NCBI RefSeq assembly: GCF_017301635.1
Contig: NZ_CP071091.1
Span: 7,432,501-7,496,500 of the forward strand
DNA: 64,000 nt
DNA from: Myxococcus landrumus
GTDB taxonomy: Bacteria; Myxococcota; Myxococcia; Myxococcales; Myxococcaceae
Direction: 5' to 3'
Each line of letters starts with the position of its first letter. Positions within the stretch are counted from its first letter, which is position 1. Below are positions 53,317 to 61,768 of the stretch, one piece after another. The notes under the pieces are model-generated. The model saw nothing but the letters and a program-made list of their open reading frames with translations. It was not told the DNA's origin and did no database searches. The translations under genes were made by a program, and so were the position numbers.

Positions 53317-54441
53317 GTGGCGCACCTCGGGCTGATGGTGTTCGCGGGATGGGTCGCGTGTATCCCGACAGTGGAGACAGAGCCGTCGCAGGCAGTGCAT
53401 CGCATCGTGCAAGGCACTGATGCACCGGACGATGTGGCAACCGTCGCGCTGCTTGCCCGGAGGACGCGGTGCACCGAGGACTCCCCCTTGTTGCTCTGCT
53501 CTGGTGTCCTCATCGCGCCGGACGTCGTGCTGACGGCGGCGCACTGCCTGGACCTCTTCGGCGTGGAAGGGGCTTACGAGGTCTATCTGGGGCCCGCGCT
53601 GCTGCCCACACCAGATGAGTCCGGGCGCTTCGTGCGAGTGTCTCGGGCGGTCATCCACCCGCGCCATGTGCCTCGCACCCATACGCATGATGCCGCGCTG
53701 CTGCGGCTCGTGACCCCCGTGCAGGTCGAGCCCGCCCGCCTGTCGGGATCGCCGCTGGCGCTGACAGGGGGCACGCGCGTGCGGGCCGTGGGCTATGGCG
53801 ACACGAAGGATGTGAATGCGCCGGCGGGGCGACGGAGGCAGGGGACACTCCAGGTGACCCAGCTGGAAGCCACGGTCTTCCGCGCGGAGCCAGGGCCAGG
53901 CATGAGCTGCGTGGGAGACAGCGGAGGGCCGGTGTTCGTGAGCGACGGCACCGGCCGCGAGGTGCTCGCCGGGCTCACCGTGAGCGGTGACGTGGCCTGC
54001 CGCGCCGAAGCCGTCAACCTGCGCGTGGATGTGTTGCGCGAGGACTTCATCCTCCCGTTCCTCGCGACACCTCCGCCCCCCACCGAGCCCACACTCGCTC
54101 CCGAGGCCCTGTGTCGGGAATCCTGTACGCGTGACACGGAGTGCCCCGCGGGGCTCTCCTGCGTCGCCACGCAAGACGGGCCGAGCCGCTGTCTCCTCCC
54201 GTCCCTACGCGAAGGCGCCTTCGGTCGAAGCTGTACCGAGGATGCGGCCTGCGGCGAGGGGAGCCTCTGCGCGCGATGGGAGTCAGAAGGCGCGAAGGCC
54301 TGTCGTTGTTTCACGCCTTGCGCGCCACCCCCTCCGGACCCGGAGCAATCACCAGGAGGCGGGGAGAGTGGTTGCTCCAGTGCACCGGGACTCGCGCTTC
54401 TCGGGGTGTTGCTCTTCGCGGGAGTCAAGCGACGCCGCTAG
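53317..54441 (+). CDS. Trypsin-like serine protease with MYXO-CTERM tail
   Basis: 374 residues. The catalytic triad is seen in VVLTAAHCLD (His), THTHDAALLRL (Asp) and CVGDSGGPVF (Ser). After the S1 domain comes a Cys-rich region (CRESCTRDTECPAGLSC; GRSCTEDAACGEGSLC), then a Pro/Glu/Gly linker and SGCSSAPGLALLGVLLFAG-KRRR, a textbook MYXO-CTERM sorting signal. It should be exported and retained on the surface. A GTG at 53317 gives the cleanest signal peptide (HLGLMVFAGWVAC); longer starts up to 53137 are possible but look non-coding. Confidence 0.9.
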   Translation: MAHLGLMVFAGWVACIPTVETEPSQAVHRIVQGTDAPDDVATVALLARRTRCTEDSPLLLCSGVLIAPDVVLTAAHCLDLFGVEGAYEVYLGPALLPTPDESGRFVRVSRAVIHPRHVPRTHTHDAALLRLVTPVQVEPARLSGSPLALTGGTRVRAVGYGDTKDVNAPAGRRRQGTLQVTQLEATVFRAEPGPGMSCVGDSGGPVFVSDGTGREVLAGLTVSGDVACRAEAVNLRVDVLREDFILPFLATPPPPTEPTLAPEALCRESCTRDTECPAGLSCVATQDGPSRCLLPSLREGAFGRSCTEDAACGEGSLCARWESEGAKACRCFTPCAPPPPDPEQSPGGGESGCSSAPGLALLGVLLFAGVKRRR

Positions 54442-54514
54442 CATCATCCGGTCGACTCAAACCCTGGCGTCACATTCCGCCGAGTCCCGGCGCACTGTCT
54501 GGTATTGTCCAGGA

Positions 54515-55651
54515 ATGCTCTTCACCGCGGACGGGTTTCGCCGGGCCATCCGCCGGCGGCCGGCGCTATTCATCGGCGACACGGCGGTATCAGGCAAATC
54601 CCGGTTCGTCGAGTCCCTGCTCATGCTGGGCGTCATGGGTGCGAGGGACTCCAGGCTGCGGGAGGTCTCGGCCACGCTCGCATCGGACGGTGCCTGTTCC
54701 GTCGCCTTCGACGGCTTGCCTTGGCCCACGACCCAGGGGGTATCGCCTTTCGCGGAGCTGGAGTCCTGGCTCACGTTCGCGAACGTCGACATGGCGGCGG
54801 GGCCACCCCCTGGGATGCCTCACGGCATCTTCCTTCAGACGCCCTGCATCGACCTGGGGCTGCTCAACGCGCTCTCCTCACCCCTGGATGTCATCGCCTG
54901 GTCTGGTGAGCAGACCTGGCGGCGGACCTTTCGCGAAGGGCTCCCCGTGGAGTCCCCCCTCGACACCGCGCCCGACCGGGTTCCTCCGTCCTCGGGCGCC
55001 GGGCTGCGCGTCACCTTGACCCCGGACCCGTCCATCTTCGACCCGCCCCCAGGCTTCTCCTGGGCCTGGCTGACGGAGCGCCTGTCAGCGCTCTCCGCGT
55101 TGGCGCCCGCCACGTCCTGGCGTCTACGTGACGAGGCCTCGGGGGCGGACGTGTTCTTCCGTCGCGAGCACGGACTCGCCGGCCTGTGCGCGGAGCGCTC
55201 CGCATCCTCCCGGCCTCTGCACGAACCGTGGGTCTTCACCGGACGCGCAGGGGCGACAGACGTCGACCTCGCGCTCCAGTGGGTCGAGGACCCCGCCAGC
55301 GCGAGCATCCTCTCCTGGGCCAATCACGAACCCAGCCCGCGACGTGGCTCGCATCATGCGGGGCTCTTCCGAGGACTGCGCACGGCCCTGCGCACCAGGA
55401 GGGAGACCCTCGGGCTCCCACCCGTGAGCCGCGCATTCTCAGACACGGCGCTGTCCGAGCGGCTCACGGTGGTGATGAGCATCAGTTCCTCCTCCATCGT
55501 CTGGCGTGGCTCGTTGATGCACCCGCTGGAGGCCCCCAAGGTCCGTAGCGATGTCTCGAAGCTCGTCAGGGACTGGATGAAGCAGACCCTCGCGAGTCAT
55601 CCGAAGGTGGAGTCGGAACTGTTCACCCTCCTGGGCGTCTCTCCGTCCTGA
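54515..55651 (+). CDS. Degenerate GyrB-like (GHKL ATPase/transducer) protein
   Basis: 378 residues that follow the order of DNA gyrase B N-terminal motifs: RRAIRRRPALFIGDT (residues 9-23, compare gyrase R-R-P-M-Y-I-G), a LLNALSSPLDVIAWSGEQTWRR stretch (115-136, the gyrase V-V-N-A-L-S strand), GLRVTLTPDPSIF (163-175), a transducer-like VDLALQWVEDP (250-260), NHEPSPRRGSHHAGLFRGL (270-288, where gyrase has GGTHxxGF) and a LTVVMSISSSSIVWRG segment (317-331). The catalytic Glu region (gyrase V-D-N-S-x-D-E-A) is not recognisable near residues 31-44, and no TOPRIM domain follows. It is therefore probably not a topoisomerase; it may be a binding or regulatory paralogue. Confidence 0.8.
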   Translation: MLFTADGFRRAIRRRPALFIGDTAVSGKSRFVESLLMLGVMGARDSRLREVSATLASDGACSVAFDGLPWPTTQGVSPFAELESWLTFANVDMAAGPPPGMPHGIFLQTPCIDLGLLNALSSPLDVIAWSGEQTWRRTFREGLPVESPLDTAPDRVPPSSGAGLRVTLTPDPSIFDPPPGFSWAWLTERLSALSALAPATSWRLRDEASGADVFFRREHGLAGLCAERSASSRPLHEPWVFTGRAGATDVDLALQWVEDPASASILSWANHEPSPRRGSHHAGLFRGLRTALRTRRETLGLPPVSRAFSDTALSERLTVVMSISSSSIVWRGSLMHPLEAPKVRSDVSKLVRDWMKQTLASHPKVESELFTLLGVSPS

Positions 55652-55753
55652 GCCCCACACCATGACGGCCCTGGCCCGTGGTTTGCTCTTGCTGCCCACC
55701 CAGCTTCTGGAACTCGTTCAACCGTGGCCGTGGGGCCACGGGCACAGGGCCCC

Positions 55754-56461
55754 ATGACCGCACCGCTCACCATGCCCTCTCACATGTCCTTCTTGTCCGT
55801 GTTGCGCCGTCACGGCCTGTGGCCCGCGGCCCTCAGCAGTGCCGTCGGCGTGGGCATGGTGGCCTACCGCCTCGACTGGAGCCAGAGCGCCAGCTACGCG
55901 TTCCTCGTGTGGAACCTCATCCTGGCCTGGGCCCCCTACGTCATCGCCCTGGCGGCGCGGGTCCTCATGCTCAGGGGCCACGGCCTCCGGGTGCTCGCGC
56001 CCATGGCCATGGCCTGGCTGGCGCTGTTCCCCAACGCGCCCTACCTCCTCACGGACTTCATCCACGTGCACCAGCGGCCCGTGGTGCCCATCTGGTTCGA
56101 CGTGGCGCTCATGACGCTCTTCGTCGCCACCGGCTGGCTCTTGGGCCTCTTGTCCCTGGAGGTGTGGAAGCAATGGCTGGAGGAGCGCTGGGGCCGCCGC
56201 ACCGCCTGGGGCTTCGTCGGCGTCACCTCCGTGCTGTGTGGCTACGGCATCTACCTGGGCCGGGTGGAGCGCTGGAACAGCTGGCACGTGCTCACCCACC
56301 CCTCGACGCTCTTCACCTCCATCGGGGCCCACCTGCGTGAGCCCCTGGCCTTCCCGTACCTGACCAGCCTCACCGTCTTCTTCGGCCTGCTGGTGCCCCT
56401 GTCCTACGTGGCCTACGAGGCGCTCGTCGCCCGCATCCGCCGCCCGCGCACGGCGAGCTGA
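55754..56461 (+). CDS. DUF1361 polytopic membrane protein
   Basis: 235 residues with about six membrane helices. Diagnostic DUF1361 stretch: WLALFPNAPYLLTDFIHVHQR, and a late GIYLGRVERWNSWHV. Members are conserved inner-membrane proteins of unknown function. Start 55754 is preferred over 55724 because the first residues of the longer form look non-coding; an ATG further in (MSFLSV) is also possible. Confidence 0.93.
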   Translation: MTAPLTMPSHMSFLSVLRRHGLWPAALSSAVGVGMVAYRLDWSQSASYAFLVWNLILAWAPYVIALAARVLMLRGHGLRVLAPMAMAWLALFPNAPYLLTDFIHVHQRPVVPIWFDVALMTLFVATGWLLGLLSLEVWKQWLEERWGRRTAWGFVGVTSVLCGYGIYLGRVERWNSWHVLTHPSTLFTSIGAHLREPLAFPYLTSLTVFFGLLVPLSYVAYEALVARIRRPRTAS

Positions 56462-56485
56462 GGACGGACGCGGGCGGACAAGACG

Positions 56486-56785
56486 TCAGCCGCCGTGAAG
56501 GCGTGAGCGATTGCGCGGGCCTCCTCGGTGCTTGATGGCCATGGCGCTGGGGGCCTTCTTGCGCCCGTTCAGCGAGGTGCGCCGCCGGTGACTCTTGGGC
56601 TCATGCTCCTGCGCCGCGGGGCCGAGCGTCACGCGCGACAGGGCCTGCCTGCGTCGCAGCGCGGCTGCTTCGTCCCGAGGCAGCGTCTTTCGTCCGTGAC
56701 TGGCCTGCACATTGGCTTGGGCCTCATCCGCCGTGGCCACGCGCCGCTTGTTCTTCACTCCCGCCATTCTCGTCCGGACCGCCAT
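56486..56785 (-). CDS. Small basic protein, unknown
   Basis: 99 residues with a perfect GGAAGGAGG site seven bases before the ATG. Rich in Arg, Lys, Ala and Gln: VKNKRRVATADEAQAN, KTLPRDEAAALRRRQA, EPKSHRRRTSLNGRKK. No signal, membrane segment or domain. It may bind nucleic acid, as its composition suggests, but this is a guess. It converges on DUF1361. Confidence 0.8.
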   Translation of the reverse strand: MAVRTRMAGVKNKRRVATADEAQANVQASHGRKTLPRDEAAALRRRQALSRVTLGPAAQEHEPKSHRRRTSLNGRKKAPSAMAIKHRGGPRNRSRLHGG

Positions 56786-56980
56786 GATGCCTCCTTCCCT
56801 GGTGAGGTAAGGACGGCCCTGGCTTTTCCAACCCCCTCCGGGGATGGGAGCGGGGGCCGCGCTCCGTGCCCGAAGGTCGCCCGGCCGCCTCACGCTCCCC
56901 CGAGGGAGAGGGCCCGGCCACGGGGTCGACCCGGAGCCTGGGACCCGCTGCCCCCGGCGGAAGTCTTCAAGAACCTGGCG

Positions 56981-57445
56981 CTACGTCGACGAGCGCTTGC
57001 CGCGACGCGGAGGCCGCGTGCTGGTCGTCGTCTCGGGCGGGAAGAGCCAACCGTCCGCGCTGTGCGAAGCGCTGGTGGTCGTCGTCTGCGAAGGCTGCTC
57101 ACTGGCCTCCAGGTGCTGGCCCCGGCAGCCGCGGCACCAGGACTGGGGACGGCGCTCGCCCTTCATGATGCGATAGCCGAAGTCCGCCTCCGTCAGGCCC
57201 ACGTGGTTGCAGCGGGGGCAGCGGCTCAGCGACGTGACGCCCGTCTCCTTCGCCTGCTGGCGGCCATGCTGGACCACCAGGGCGAGCGCCGCGGCGAAGC
57301 CCACCCGCTTCTCCGAGGCGACATGGAACTTGCGAGCGCGCTTGCGCCCTCCCCGGCCGAGCACAGGCATGAGGTCCATCCCCCCGAGCAGGTTTCGCTG
57401 CTCGAGCACGCGCGATGAAGAGCTGTTCAGGGTTGATTGGCTCAC
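56981..57445 (-). CDS. Zinc-ribbon protein with Thr/Ser-rich tail
   Basis: About 154 residues. Central zinc ribbon SRCPRCNHVGLTEADFGYR ... SWCRGCRGQHL, two CxxC knuckles about 25 residues apart. The N-terminal part (GRGGRKRARKFHVASEKRVGFAAAL) is basic; the last 40 residues are Thr/Ser-rich and end in Arg/Lys. A GTG start at 57445 is chosen, but the binding site is weak and an internal ATG (MDLMPVLG) is possible. It is the best of several overlapping frames here because of the zinc ribbon. Function unknown. Confidence 0.72.
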   Translation of the reverse strand: MSQSTLNSSSSRVLEQRNLLGGMDLMPVLGRGGRKRARKFHVASEKRVGFAAALALVVQHGRQQAKETGVTSLSRCPRCNHVGLTEADFGYRIMKGERRPQSWCRGCRGQHLEASEQPSQTTTTSASHSADGWLFPPETTTSTRPPRRGKRSST

Positions 57446-57540
57446 CCGACAACTCTTAGCGGAGGGGTCTGACACGCCTGTTCGAGGGGGAAGGCCCTTC
57501 CGCCCGCGATCAGTCCATACTGAACATAAAGCCAGTAAAT

Positions 57541-57575
57541 CCGCGCACCTGGGAGGTTGCCCCAGGTGTGCGGGC
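57541..57575. terminator. Strong stem-loop after HAD nucleotidase gene
   Basis: CCGCGCACCTGGG (57541-57553) pairs with CCCAGGTGTGCGG (57561-57573) with one G-T pair and a 7-base loop. The minus strand is moderately T-rich after the stem, and it lies 19 bases beyond the stop of the minus-strand nucleotidase gene. Confidence 0.75.
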
Positions 57576-57593
57576 AGGCATGGGGTGCCGCGG

Positions 57594-59093
57594 TTACTCG
57601 GCGTCCGCCATGCCGCCCCCACCATCGGCGGCGGGGAAGACGGGGGTGCCGCCCGGCAGGCTGGGGTCGTGCGGGAGGCTGCCGCGCGGGCTGCGCAGGT
57701 AGACGAAGGGCGTGGCGAACAGGAAGTTGGACACGCGCGACGTGTAGATGTCCGCGTAGCGCTCCACCTGGCGCGCCAGATGGCTCTTGTCGTTGCCGGC
57801 GCGGGTGAGCAGGCCCCAGATGGGATTGGACAGCTCGGTGGCGGCGCGGGCCATGGGGGCCAGCTCCGCGTCCAGGGCCTCCAGGGACTCACGCAGCTCC
57901 CCCAGCCGGCTCACCAGCTCCGCTTCCGGAGGCGTGTCGGAGCGAGGCCCGTAGTCCGCGCGGCGCCGCTGGAGCTCCAGCCGCAGCTGGCAGCTCTCCC
58001 ACTCCATCCGCTCCTTGAGCACCATGCGTTCGGCGAGCCGGGCCTCGGTGGAGCGGAAGGACGCGATGGCGCGCACCTCGTCCTCCAGCTCGCGGAGGAT
58101 GAGCGCGGTGCGCCACCGCAGCTCGCTCTTGGACACGTGCACGTCGCCGAACATGTGGTCGCCCACGTAGAGAATCTCGTCGCCGCTCATGCCCAGGTGG
58201 CGCTCCAGCTCCACCGCGCTGCCGCCGAAGTAGGGCGTGCCCGCCTTGAAGGGGCCGGAGTGCGGACGCAGCAGCGCCTCGCCGTTGGTCTCCACCACCT
58301 CGAAGAGCGCGGAGCGGGTGGTGAAGAACTCGGGCTTGCGCGCGGAGACAATCACCACGTCGAACAGCTGCCGCCACGTCATGCCCTGGGGCAGGTGCTT
58401 GTCGAAGGCGAAGTGCATCATGGGCTCGGTGTAGGCCCACTCGCTGTTGGTGATGAGCAGGAGCTTCTTGCCCGCGTTGCGCTGGTCCAGGAGCGCCAGC
58501 GGCGTCTCCGGGTCATCCAGCACGTAGCGCTCCGGGTCGGCGATGATTTCCGCCTTGAGCTGCCCCTGCATGTGCGTGGCGTCCAGGTTCTTTCGCACGT
58601 GCTCGTAGAGGTCCGCGTAGCCCATGGGGCCCGGCAGCACGCCCGCGTCCAGCCGGTCCACCAACTGCGCGTAGAGGCACGCCTCCGACAGCGAGAACAG
58701 CGTGTTGAGGAACACCCACCGGCGCTCGTGCAGGTCGATGACGACGTGGGAGTACTCGTCGCGCTGGGTGATGAAGTCCATGGCGCGCGTGCCATGGAGG
58801 GCCTTCTTCACGAAGCCGAAGCGGTTGGCCTTGAGCAGGTTGCCCTTCTCGGTGTCGATGATGAGGCCGCGGATGGCCAGCGCCGGGTCGAACTGGAGGT
58901 CGCCCACGGGCCAGCCCTGTGCAACGAGCCGGTCTCGGATGTGCTCGTAGGCGCGGCGCTCCCACGCTTCCACCCGGTAGTGGATGAGCGTGTAGTCCAT
59001 GTCGTAACCCACGGCCTTGATGGCGCGCAGGTTGAGGGTGCGGTTGCAGAACAGGCCCCGCTCGGGCGGGGGACCAGAAAGTTGCGAGCGCAT
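57594..59093 (-). CDS. HAD-IG family 5'-nucleotidase
   Basis: 499 residues. HAD motif I YDMDYTLIHY (Asp31 nucleophile, Asp33), motif II LLLITNSEW, motif III in DVVIVSARKPEFF, and motif IV YVGDHMFGDVHVSK. The size and motif spacing match the eukaryotic-like cN-II/HAD-IG purine 5'-nucleotidase group found in Bdellovibrio and myxobacteria. It would dephosphorylate purine nucleotides in the cytoplasm. A long helical insertion (about 325-420) follows motif IV. Start 59093 follows AGGACTTCCT. Confidence 0.93.
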   Translation of the reverse strand: MRSQLSGPPPERGLFCNRTLNLRAIKAVGYDMDYTLIHYRVEAWERRAYEHIRDRLVAQGWPVGDLQFDPALAIRGLIIDTEKGNLLKANRFGFVKKALHGTRAMDFITQRDEYSHVVIDLHERRWVFLNTLFSLSEACLYAQLVDRLDAGVLPGPMGYADLYEHVRKNLDATHMQGQLKAEIIADPERYVLDDPETPLALLDQRNAGKKLLLITNSEWAYTEPMMHFAFDKHLPQGMTWRQLFDVVIVSARKPEFFTTRSALFEVVETNGEALLRPHSGPFKAGTPYFGGSAVELERHLGMSGDEILYVGDHMFGDVHVSKSELRWRTALILRELEDEVRAIASFRSTEARLAERMVLKERMEWESCQLRLELQRRRADYGPRSDTPPEAELVSRLGELRESLEALDAELAPMARAATELSNPIWGLLTRAGNDKSHLARQVERYADIYTSRVSNFLFATPFVYLRSPRGSLPHDPSLPGGTPVFPAADGGGGMADAE

Positions 59094-59284
59094 AGGAAGT
59101 CCTGGCTTGCCCCGTCCCGGGGCAAAAGTCGATGCCTGTCTGGAGTCTCGTCGACTGTCCCGCACCCGGAGCCCGCCTGGGATGCCCTGGGGACCGGGTC
59201 GTCGTCTCGCATTGACTTTCATGGGTCGAAGTCGTGCTCTCCTGGACTAGTGTGCGCGCCCCTTCAACCCTTGAATCGAGGTCG

Positions 59285-59902
59285 ATGATGTCCTGGATGG
59301 TCCGAGCCCTGCTGGTCAGTGCGCTGTTCGTGGTGGGCTGCAAGCATGCGCAGGCCCCTGTCACGCCGGAGCCGGTGGCGCAGGCGTGTGATGCGAAGCA
59401 GCAGGAGATTTCCAAGGAGGCGGACCAGCGGGCCGCGCCGTGGAGCATCGAGCAGCACCTGGCGAAGAACTTCCCGGAGGGCTCGGTGTCGTGGCTGATG
59501 AAGGAGGGCCCGTACCAGACGTTCGTGGTGCAGTCGGGCGCGAAGAACTTTGGCCGCTGTGACGACAACGGCTGTTTCCTGTTCGCGGCGCCGTCGGCCG
59601 TCATCCACGAGGCGGTGAAGAAGTCGATGACGGGCGCGACGCATGACCCCGCGGTGCTGGGGCAGGCGCTGGGGCTGCCGGCGAAGAACTTCGAGGGGCC
59701 GCTGCGGATGATGACGCTGAACCTGAAGGCCTCGGGTTCGTGCGCGCGCCTGCCGGTGGACAGCGACCCGGGCGTGTGGAAGTGCCAGAGCGAGCAGGAC
59801 ACGGACTGCTTCAAGTTCGGTGGCTACACGTCCGGTGGCGTGCCGGAAATCATGGTCATCAACGCGCCGGTGGCCCAGGCGACGGTGGCTGAGATTCCGT
59901 GA
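59285..59902 (+). CDS. Lipoprotein of unknown function
   Basis: 205 residues. Lipoprotein signal (VRALLVSALFVVGCKHAQ), then a soluble domain with four Cys in pairs (FGRCDDNGCFLF, SCARLP, WKCQSEQDTDCFKF). No family recognised. Start 59285 follows GAGG at 3 bases; the adjacent ATG at 59288 is equally possible. It is divergent from the nucleotidase and 33 bases upstream of a small protein on the same strand. Confidence 0.85.
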   Translation: MMSWMVRALLVSALFVVGCKHAQAPVTPEPVAQACDAKQQEISKEADQRAAPWSIEQHLAKNFPEGSVSWLMKEGPYQTFVVQSGAKNFGRCDDNGCFLFAAPSAVIHEAVKKSMTGATHDPAVLGQALGLPAKNFEGPLRMMTLNLKASGSCARLPVDSDPGVWKCQSEQDTDCFKFGGYTSGGVPEIMVINAPVAQATVAEIP

Positions 59903-59935
59903 CGTGTCTGTCCTTGGCTCCGCGCGGGAGGCTTC

Positions 59936-60181
59936 ATGAGCGGTGAGCAGGTCGTCTACCAGAGCCCGCTGCTCTACCGCGTGTTGCGCGAGGCGGGGGG
60001 GGAGCTGGTCATCGAGGTCGTCGTGGGTGGCATCGCGATGGATGCGGTGCGGGTGCGGCTCACGGAGCGGGAGGCGGAGGACTTTGCCCGGGAAGGGCAT
60101 GCCTTCAGCGACAAGCTCGCGAGGGCCATCATGGCCCAGCCCTCCTTCGGTGGGCGGGCGTACGAGCCCCCGACGCGGTGA
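59936..60181 (+). CDS. Small protein, unknown
   Basis: 81 residues with a GGGAGG site. Short alpha+beta pattern (LLYRVLREAGGELVIEVVVGG, then DAVRVRLTEREAEDFAREG) and a Pro/Arg tail. It has no signal or membrane segment. Possibly in a transcript with the lipoprotein upstream. A strong stem-loop follows its stop. Confidence 0.8.
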   Translation: MSGEQVVYQSPLLYRVLREAGGELVIEVVVGGIAMDAVRVRLTEREAEDFAREGHAFSDKLARAIMAQPSFGGRAYEPPTR

Positions 60182-60184
60182 CGG

Positions 60185-60223
60185 CCAGGGCTCACGGTGG
60201 CTTCGAGTCGCCGTGGGCCCTGG
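60185..60223. terminator. Stem-loop after small protein gene
   Basis: CCAGGGC (60185-60191) pairs with GCCCTGG (60217-60223), extended by CACGG/CCGTG and GGC/GTC inside with a TTCGA loop. No T run follows, so terminator-like only. Confidence 0.7.
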
Positions 60224-60366
60224 AGCACCGCAAGAGCTGCGGAGGGGAGGGGAGCCCGCGCAAGCCTTGCGGTGGATTCAGGGGGCTGGGCTTGGGAGGC
60301 GTGCGGCACGGTTCCTGAACTTCCGGGCTCTCACTCTTCAGCAAGAGGGAGTCGCAGGAGGCGAGG

Positions 60367-60621
60367 ATGGACAGTCTGGCTCGTGAGGCGCGGGACGCCC
60401 TGGTGCAGCGTGGCGAGCGCCTGAGGAGGGCGCGGACGAGGCCTTCGCCGGAGGCCGAGGGGGAGGAGCGGGAGCTGGTGGAGATAGACGCGGCGCTCAC
60501 GCGAATCGCGCTGGGGTTGTTCGGCCGCTGTGAGCGATGTGGTGGGGCGATGGGGCGCAACCGCCTGCGAGCCGTCCCGGAGGCGCGCTACTGCGTGACG
60601 TGTGTGGCGCTGGGCGGCTGA
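60367..60621 (+). CDS. Small DksA/TraR-type zinc-finger protein
   Basis: 84 residues, shorter than DksA (about 150). Start 60367 follows GGAGGCGAGG. The last 30 residues form the C4 zinc finger: GRCERCGGAMGRNRLRAVPEARYCVTC. The N-terminal part is a helical hairpin (ERELVEIDAALTRIALGLFG) that resembles the coiled-coil of DksA/TraR. Such proteins can bind RNA polymerase's secondary channel; a short coil suggests a TraR-like rather than full DksA-like activity. It overlaps the immunity gene by 34 bases on the opposite strand at their 3' ends. Confidence 0.88.
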   Translation: MDSLAREARDALVQRGERLRRARTRPSPEAEGEERELVEIDAALTRIALGLFGRCERCGGAMGRNRLRAVPEARYCVTCVALGG

Positions 60622-61097
60622 GTGGAGACCTCCTCGAAGCTCACTCCGGTGAGCCGGGCGCGCTCCAGGACGACCTTGAGGTGCTCCGAGACGATGAGCG
60701 CGTCGGGCGGGTCCGAGGCGCGAAACACCAGGGCGCCGACGTCCTTCCGCGGGTCGATGCCCTCGACGAGCCTCGTGGCCACGAGGACGCTGTATTCATC
60801 CGAGCAGCCCTTGATGCGCACGGGGAGCAGTTGAACGTCCTCGGGGGCGAACTCCGCGAAGTGAGTCGCCATCCTGATGTGGACCACGGGGGTTCGGCTG
60901 TCGCCCGCGAGGTTGAAGTCGCGCCGACGCCCCTGGGCTCGTACGCGAAGCTTCAGGAGGGCAGGGGACGCGACGGGGTGGCCCGAGGTGAACTGGGTCG
61001 TGGGTTCCAGCTCCTGGCCCTGTCCGTCCAGGAGGGGGCCCAGGGACCAGGTCCCGGCCTGCGCGACTTCGGTGAGCTTGAAGTATCGAGTTGGCAT
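60588..61097 (-). CDS. Imm11-like (MXAN_0049-type) immunity protein, second copy
   Basis: 169 residues, cytoplasmic-looking. Motifs of the Imm11/DUF1629 family: MPTRYFKLTEV, GTWSLGPLLDGQG, HFAEFAPEDVQLLPVRIKG, YSVLVATRLVEGIDP and DALIVSEHLKVVLERARLTGVSFEEV. It is a clear relative of the gene immediately upstream in the operon (FAxLAPxDVQLxPV and the ALIVSExxKxxLE motif), but diverged. In the known MXAN_0049/0050 system such a protein neutralises an AHH nuclease. It is third in the toxin operon; whether it protects against the same toxin or another is unknown. Confidence 0.88.
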   Translation of the reverse strand: MPTRYFKLTEVAQAGTWSLGPLLDGQGQELEPTTQFTSGHPVASPALLKLRVRAQGRRRDFNLAGDSRTPVVHIRMATHFAEFAPEDVQLLPVRIKGCSDEYSVLVATRLVEGIDPRKDVGALVFRASDPPDALIVSEHLKVVLERARLTGVSFEEVSTQPPSATHVTQ

Positions 61098-61173
61098 CGC
61101 GGACTTCCCAACGACCTCGTTCGCCTGGAGTCTGGGCTTCTCGGACGGGAATGTGAAGCTCGCGCGGGTGCGC

Positions 61174-61767
61174 TCAGTGGAGACGTTCTTGAGGGCCTGT
61201 CACGCGCTCGAACGACACGCCCAGGTTCCCAATGTGTTCGAGCGCGGTCTTGATTTCCTCTGACACGATGAGCGCGTTCTTGAACTTCTTGAGGCGGAAG
61301 ATCTGCGCGCCCTCGGTCTTCGCAGGGTCGATTCGCAGTCCGTAGATCCACCGGTACTCTCCTGCGTACTCAGGGAAGGTGTCGGCGTCGGCTCCGTAAT
61401 GCTGCACCTCCTCGCAGTGTTCTTCGTGAATGCAATCAATCACCTTGATGGCATTGACGACGAAGTACGGCTCGGCGTCTCCCTCCACTGTGACCGGAAA
61501 GAGCTGAACATCCGCGGGGGCGAGTGTCCTGAGGGCGTTCGCGATTTCTTGGCTGACAATGGGAGTTCCCTCTACTCCCGCGAACATGAAGGTTCGCTTC
61601 CGACCCGGATGATAGACCTGCGCCTTGATGGGGCCAGGCTCTGGAAGAACGCGCCCATCCGTGAACAGCCAGGGCTCGTCAAAAGCCTCGCCAGATTCCA
61701 ATATGGGCGTCTCAAGGAGCCAGTGCGGCACATCTGCAAGTCCCACTGAGTAGAAATGGCGCTCCAC
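61174..61767 (-). CDS. Imm11-like (MXAN_0049-type) immunity protein, first copy
   Basis: 197 residues. GTG start with GGAG seven bases upstream, lying only one base from the toxin stop, as expected for toxin-immunity pairs. Imm11 motifs: FYSVGLADVPHWLLE, ANALRTLAPADVQLFPVTVEG, PYFVVNAIKVIDCIHEEH and NALIVSEEIKTALEHIGNLGVSFERV. It should bind and inactivate the AHH nuclease in the cytoplasm. A 76-base gap separates it from the second Imm11 copy. Confidence 0.92.
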   Translation of the reverse strand: MERHFYSVGLADVPHWLLETPILESGEAFDEPWLFTDGRVLPEPGPIKAQVYHPGRKRTFMFAGVEGTPIVSQEIANALRTLAPADVQLFPVTVEGDAEPYFVVNAIKVIDCIHEEHCEEVQHYGADADTFPEYAGEYRWIYGLRIDPAKTEGAQIFRLKKFKNALIVSEEIKTALEHIGNLGVSFERVTGPQERLH

Positions 61768-61768
61768 T

